Source of the DNA: UBA11865 sp035686605
Lineage (GTDB): Bacteria > Chloroflexota > Anaerolineae > Promineifilales > Promineifilaceae
NCBI GenBank assembly: GCA_035686605.1
Contig: DASRZI010000050.1
Location: 1 to 8,882 of the forward strand
DNA: 8,882 nt
Direction: 5' to 3'
Made by a program: the position numbers and the translations under genes. This document shows, piece by piece, positions 6,083 through 8,882 of this stretch (position 1 is its first letter; every line of letters begins with the position of its first letter). The notes beneath the pieces were generated by a model, which saw only the letters and a program-made list of their open reading frames with translations, had not been told where the DNA came from and searched no databases.

Positions 6083-7554
6083 TTGCTTACTTTTCCGACG
6101 CCCCTGCCAATCCTCAACACCTCTCGAACTAGTAGATCAAAATCCTCTCTCCGGCTCCGATGGTTGGTAATTGCGGCCCGGATGGCGAATTTGTCATTAA
6201 TCATCGTACTCGACGGAACGGCCGTGCCGCTCTCGTGCAGCTGTAGCAAAATTTCGTTGTTCAAGTCATTCAAGGAAGCTTCATCAAGATCCAGTGGGGC
6301 GAACCGAAAACAGACGATATTCAATGGAACTGGTGCTAGGAGCTCAAGATCCGGCTCCTCTTCCACAAGTTCGGCCAAATATCGAGCCTGGTCTACATTT
6401 TGCTGGATGAGCCGGCCGTACTTCTCCAGTCCGTGCTCCTTCAGCGACATCCACACCTTGAGTGCCCGATAACCCCGGGTGAGCTGTACACCATATTCGC
6501 TAAACCACGACCCACCACCTGCCATGCCTCGATCGCTGTGGACTAGATAATCCGGCGTGAGCGAAAACGACCGCCGGTGCGGCTCCTCATGTCGCACCAG
6601 GACACATCCGACCTCAAACGGCATGTACATCCATTTGTGCAGATCAAAGGCCAGTGAATCAGCCCTCTCCATGCCCAACGTCAGGTGCTTCAGCTCCGGT
6701 GATAAAACGGCCAAGGCGCCGAAAGCCCCGTCCACATGGAACCACATTCCTTCTTTCTGGCAGATTTCAGCCAGTCGTTCAAGATCATCAAAAGCGCCTG
6801 TGTTTACCGTACCTGCGCAGCCAACGATACAGAATGGTTCGAGTCCCGCCTGTCGATCTTGGGCAACAGCCTCCTCTAGCGCCTGAACATCAATCTGAAA
6901 CTTGTTATTGGCTGGAATGAGTCTCAGCGAGTCGCTTCCCAACCCAAGAAGTTCTATCGATTTCTGGACCGAGCTGTGCACCTCGCTTGATGCATATACC
7001 ATCATTCTCGGGTGAGATCCATCTAATCCCTGTTTCCGCAGGTCAAACTTGGCCATGGCGTTGCGCGCCACAGTCAGCCCCACCAGGTTGGCCATGGATC
7101 CTCCACTGACCAGCAGCCCGCTGGCATCGGCAGGGAAACCGAGCATCTCCTTGCACCAGTTCAAGACCTGTTTCTCGACATAGACAGGCCCATGATCCCC
7201 TCCGCCCATGTTGGGATTAAACCCAGCTGCTAACATGTCAGCCAACATCCCCATTGGCGTCCCAGTCCCCATCACCCATCCCCAGAAACGAGGATGGATA
7301 TTACCCGTGCTCTCCGTCAGGACATTCTCCCGAAAATCCTGGTAGACCTGCTCCGGATCTAGCGGCTCCTGTGGGGCTGGCTGGCGAAGAAAGGCCTTAA
7401 CCTCCTGCGGCACCGGCTGCCACACCGGCCGCTCGCGGACCGTCTCAAGGAGGGTCATCATGTCATCAACCATCCGGTGCCCTAGGGCGCGCATGGCCGA
7501 CCAATCTTCCGGATCCAGCGATTCCTCTGGTTGCTCTGTTCTATACTGTTCCAT
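6049..7554 (-). CDS. PLP-dependent group II amino acid decarboxylase
   Basis: This 501-residue cytosolic enzyme belongs to the fold type I decarboxylases that include aromatic-L-amino-acid, tyrosine, histidine and glutamate decarboxylases. It should convert an amino acid to its amine with CO2 release. Visible landmarks are 'HPRFWGW' at 87-93, 'VSGGSMANL' at 149-157 (phosphate binding), His193 (ring stacking), 'GCAGTVNTGAFDDL' at 245-258, 'WFHVDGAFGA' at 271-280 with Asp275 (binds the pyridine nitrogen), and 'DLHKWMY' at 304-310 with Lys307 as Schiff-base lysine. Length and motif spacing are normal. The start is supported by AGGAG seven bases before the ATG. The substrate cannot be assigned; aromatic amino acids are a reasonable guess. 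The last ten or so residues ('NSSQMRRIVR') are encoded by the palindromic element and are probably not ancestral. It is a single gene, convergent with the surface protein. Confidence 0.9.
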   Translation of the reverse strand: MEQYRTEQPEESLDPEDWSAMRALGHRMVDDMMTLLETVRERPVWQPVPQEVKAFLRQPAPQEPLDPEQVYQDFRENVLTESTGNIHPRFWGWVMGTGTPMGMLADMLAAGFNPNMGGGDHGPVYVEKQVLNWCKEMLGFPADASGLLVSGGSMANLVGLTVARNAMAKFDLRKQGLDGSHPRMMVYASSEVHSSVQKSIELLGLGSDSLRLIPANNKFQIDVQALEEAVAQDRQAGLEPFCIVGCAGTVNTGAFDDLERLAEICQKEGMWFHVDGAFGALAVLSPELKHLTLGMERADSLAFDLHKWMYMPFEVGCVLVRHEEPHRRSFSLTPDYLVHSDRGMAGGGSWFSEYGVQLTRGYRALKVWMSLKEHGLEKYGRLIQQNVDQARYLAELVEEEPDLELLAPVPLNIVCFRFAPLDLDEASLNDLNNEILLQLHESGTAVPSSTMINDKFAIRAAITNHRSRREDFDLLVREVLRIGRGVGKVSKNSSQMRRIVR

Positions 7555-7559
7555 CTAAT

Positions 7560-7566
7560 CTCTCCT
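7560..7566 (-). promoter_or_regulatory. Ribosome binding site of the decarboxylase
   Basis: On the minus strand CAGGAGAG stands about seven bases before ATG 7554, a strong Shine-Dalgarno match that fixes this start. Confidence 0.65.
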
Positions 7567-7659
7567 GTTGTTTAAGTACCAAACCTCCAACCCCTACACG
7601 CTTACTATCATCTACCAATCATGGGCGGACACACTTTTCAATCTCAGTTCGACCCATGC

Positions 7660-7722
7660 GGGAAAGGCAACCCGCGGATAGCCTGCATGATACCAGAACC
7701 TGTCTTCCTGGTTGCCTTTCCC
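7660..7722. repeat. 13-bp perfect inverted repeat in the decarboxylase-yjbQ spacer
   Basis: GGGAAAGGCAACC (7660-7672) and GGTTGCCTTTCCC (7710-7722) are exact inverted copies separated by 37 bases. A small nested hairpin GCGGG/CCCGC sits on the left arm. It lies in a gene-free spacer (7555-7941) between two minus-strand genes. It could be a terminator for yjbQ, but no U-run follows on that strand; a mobile-element scar or regulatory hairpin is possible. Confidence 0.6.
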
Positions 7723-7802
7723 CTACGAATGCCTCTTTCGCGAGCATGCCAGTCCATTTCTCATCTACAGTAGATGCGGCCCTTGTGGCCGCCCTCTCGT
7801 CA

Positions 7803-7818
7803 GACCAGCCTTCCGGTC
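7803..7818. repeat. Degenerate GACCAG-type hairpin
   Basis: GACCAGCCTTCCGGTC has one mispair in its six-base stem and the same layout as the hairpins at 7916-7931 and 8774-8789. It is probably a diverged member of the same repeat family. Confidence 0.4.
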
Positions 7819-7875
7819 AGTATTCCGTGTCAGCCCCTGCTACCTGCTACTTGCCCCCTTGCCATCTGCCCCCCA

Positions 7876-7932
7876 GCCGATTTCTCGTGACCGGAGTCAC
7901 GTTGGCCAAGACCAAGACCAGTCTTCTGGTCA
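7876..7932. repeat. Dispersed hairpin repeat, copy A
   Basis: This copy matches 8740-8790 with one substitution and an extra AAGACC. It contains two hairpins: GTGAC-CGGA-GTCAC (7888-7901) and GACCAG-TCTT-CTGGTC (7916-7931). It begins 10 bases beyond the stop codon of yjbQ, so it may be transcribed as the 3' end of that message. Confidence 0.75.
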
Positions 7933-7941
7933 GTCCTCTCG

Positions 7942-8361
7942 TCAATCCCCCACAACCTGGGCCACCAACGACCGCCGTCTCGGACGATTATCAAAGTCGA
8001 CATAGATAATCTGCTGCCAGGTGCCGAGAGTAAGCCGGCCATCCACAAACGGCACGGTCAGTGATGGCCCAAGGAGGGCAGCCCGGACGTGACTATGTCC
8101 GTTCCCATCACCCCAGCGGGCATTGTGGGCATAATGGCGCGCTGGGTCAACGATCTCGTCAAACAAACGCTGCAGATCGTTGATACAACCCGATTCATAC
8201 TCGATCGTCGTCAGCGCGCTTGTCGCCGACGGGCAAAATATCGTCACGATTCCATTCCGCATTCCGGCCTGCGAAACAACGCTTTCCACTTTCACGGTGA
8301 TATCTTGCATATCACCGTTCCCCCCGGTCTGCAGGTCGATTGATAATGTCTCTACCGTCAT
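7942..8361 (-). CDS. yjbQ: YjbQ / UPF0047 family protein
   Basis: The protein has 139 residues, the normal length of this compact single-domain cytosolic family. Members have been reported to show weak thiamine-phosphate synthase activity, but the physiological role is unsettled. The family signature is complete: 'IFCPSATSALTTIEYESG' at about 41-58, 'NGHSHVRAALLGPSLTVPF' at about 86-104, then 'GTWQQIIYVDFDNRPRRRS' near the C-terminus. The 'TTIEYE' form places it in the branch common in archaea and deep bacterial lineages rather than the 'HTTA' E. coli branch. GAGGT five bases before the ATG supports the start. It is probably transcribed alone, from a promoter in or near the 13-bp tandem repeats upstream. 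Confidence 0.92.
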   Translation of the reverse strand: MTVETLSIDLQTGGNGDMQDITVKVESVVSQAGMRNGIVTIFCPSATSALTTIEYESGCINDLQRLFDEIVDPARHYAHNARWGDGNGHSHVRAALLGPSLTVPFVDGRLTLGTWQQIIYVDFDNRPRRRSLVAQVVGD

Positions 8362-8400
8362 GATCTACCTCGAATTCACTTCACCATCAGAATCCATATA

Positions 8401-8452
8401 CTAGGTATTTATACCAGGTATTAATACCAGGTACTTACGCCAGGACCTTATA
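8401..8452. repeat. 13-bp tandem repeat, four units, with palindromic junctions
   Basis: Four imperfect units with consensus CCAGGTATTTATA run from 8401, at 13-base steps (8401, 8414, 8427, 8440). Junctions form palindromes; GGTATTAATACC at 8417-8428 is a perfect 12-base one. The array lies 40 bases upstream of the yjbQ start codon on the minus strand, where a promoter and operator would be expected. Confidence 0.75.
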
Positions 8453-8739
8453 CCTCGTCCCCAGTATCTCGTTAATTCTACCTGCTATCCTCTCCTATCA
8501 CTTCCCTATCGGTCCAGGCCGATATTTATAAGCACAACCCTAATCGGCTAATGCAGGTATTGAAAACAGGATACAATGGAAGGAACACAAGTCAAATGGA
8601 AGGCGGAGCTGCTTCAATCACGCAGATCCAGCCATTTAGCGACGATGAGGTCTGTCTATCGGAATGCTTGCAGCTTATGGAGAGAAAAAACCCGGATTCA
8701 ACGCCCCTGCCCAAGGCCAGTCTGCTGGTCACCTGCCCC
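8453..8739. other. Spacer without a convincing gene
   Basis: Open frames at 8551-8754 and 8576-8812 run through here in overlapping plus-strand frames. They end inside or beyond the hairpin repeat, lack a clear ribosome binding site and resemble nothing I know. A GGCCAG-TCTG-CTGGTC hairpin with one G-T pair lies at 8715-8730, related to the repeat that follows. Confidence 0.4.
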
Positions 8740-8790
8740 GCCGATTTCTCGTGACCAGAGTCACGTTGGCCAAGACCAGTCTTCTGGTCA
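8740..8790. repeat. Dispersed hairpin repeat, copy B
   Basis: This copy has the same sequence as 7876-7932 in the same orientation, apart from one base and a missing six-base duplication. Hairpins are GTGAC-CAGA-GTCAC (8751-8764) and GACCAG-TCTT-CTGGTC (8774-8789). It lies just upstream of the ribosome binding site of the gene starting at 8813, so here it would be in a promoter or leader position. Confidence 0.75.
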
Positions 8791-8812
8791 AGCAGCCTGT
8801 GAGGAGCATTAA

Positions 8813-8882
8813 ATGACCCGCGATCGCGACATAGTGGATATCCCTGAGGTTTTCAGGCGCGCCTTCGACGACGATGGCTGGG
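8813..8882 (+). CDS. Start of an unidentified gene, cut by the window edge
   Basis: ATG 8813 is preceded by GAGGAG at 8801-8806 with a six-base gap, an excellent ribosome binding site. The frame stays open to the edge and begins 'MTRDRDIVDIPEVFRRAF' followed by acidic residues. No signal peptide is seen, so a cytosolic protein is likely. The 23 visible residues are too few to assign a family. Confidence 0.6.
   Translation, partial: MTRDRDIVDIPEVFRRAFDDDGW

Noticed and set aside
6005..6472. Plus-strand frame of 155 codons opposite the decarboxylase
   Set aside because: It is serine/arginine-rich antisense translation of a well-supported gene, and starts in a palindromic repeat.
7803..8790. 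Possible CRISPR array from recurring GACCAG/CTGGTC hairpins
   Set aside because: Copies are unevenly spaced, interrupted by yjbQ and not separated by spacers of uniform length; no cas gene is present.
8551..8812. Two overlapping plus-strand frames before the last gene
   Set aside because: Neither has a convincing ribosome binding site, and both run into the hairpin repeat. They conflict with each other and resemble no family.

Overview
The window looks like a bacterial chromosome segment of moderate GC content. It has five complete genes, a sixth cut by the right edge, one decayed gene pair, and unusually long repeat-rich spacers. A member of the Chloroflexota (Anaerolineae/Caldilineae-like) is my best guess. 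The reasons are secreted clan GH-A glycosidases, a CARDB module, short 'VYIPAV'/'ILLPFL'-type phrases in exported proteins, a surface protein with a C-terminal membrane anchor, and remnants of an acyl-CoA dehydrogenase/phosphotransferase pair. This is inference from style, not proof.

Layout. Positions 65-3039 hold two translationally coupled secreted proteins with glycoside-hydrolase-like TIM barrels (stop/start overlap TGATG). The second carries a C-terminal CARDB module. From about 3119 to 4061 there is no intact gene, but translation in several frames recovers a decayed acyl-CoA dehydrogenase (C-terminal part, in-frame stops at 3477 and 3627) followed by a decayed aminoglycoside-phosphotransferase-like kinase. 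These are the two partners of the ACAD10/ACAD11 type. Positions 4062-4541 hold a pyrimidine-rich stretch, a good sigma-70-like promoter and a leader of about 280 bases. Positions 4542-5723 encode a surface protein with signal peptide, two beta-type domains and a C-terminal membrane anchor. A long hairpin at 5805-5840 separates it from the convergent PLP-dependent decarboxylase (7554-6049, minus). YjbQ follows on the minus strand (8361-7942). At the right edge a plus-strand gene begins at 8813.

How the parts relate. The two glycosidases and the surface protein are all exported and probably serve polysaccharide turnover or cell-surface functions. The decarboxylase and YjbQ are cytosolic enzymes with no evident link to them. 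No defence, mobile or biosynthetic system is visible. The less ordinary content is in the spacers: a hairpin-bearing repeat in two copies around yjbQ, a 13-bp tandem palindromic repeat upstream of yjbQ, a palindromic element that supplies the stop codon of the decarboxylase, a tandem 15-bp palindrome at the end of the second glycosidase, and the decayed gene pair.
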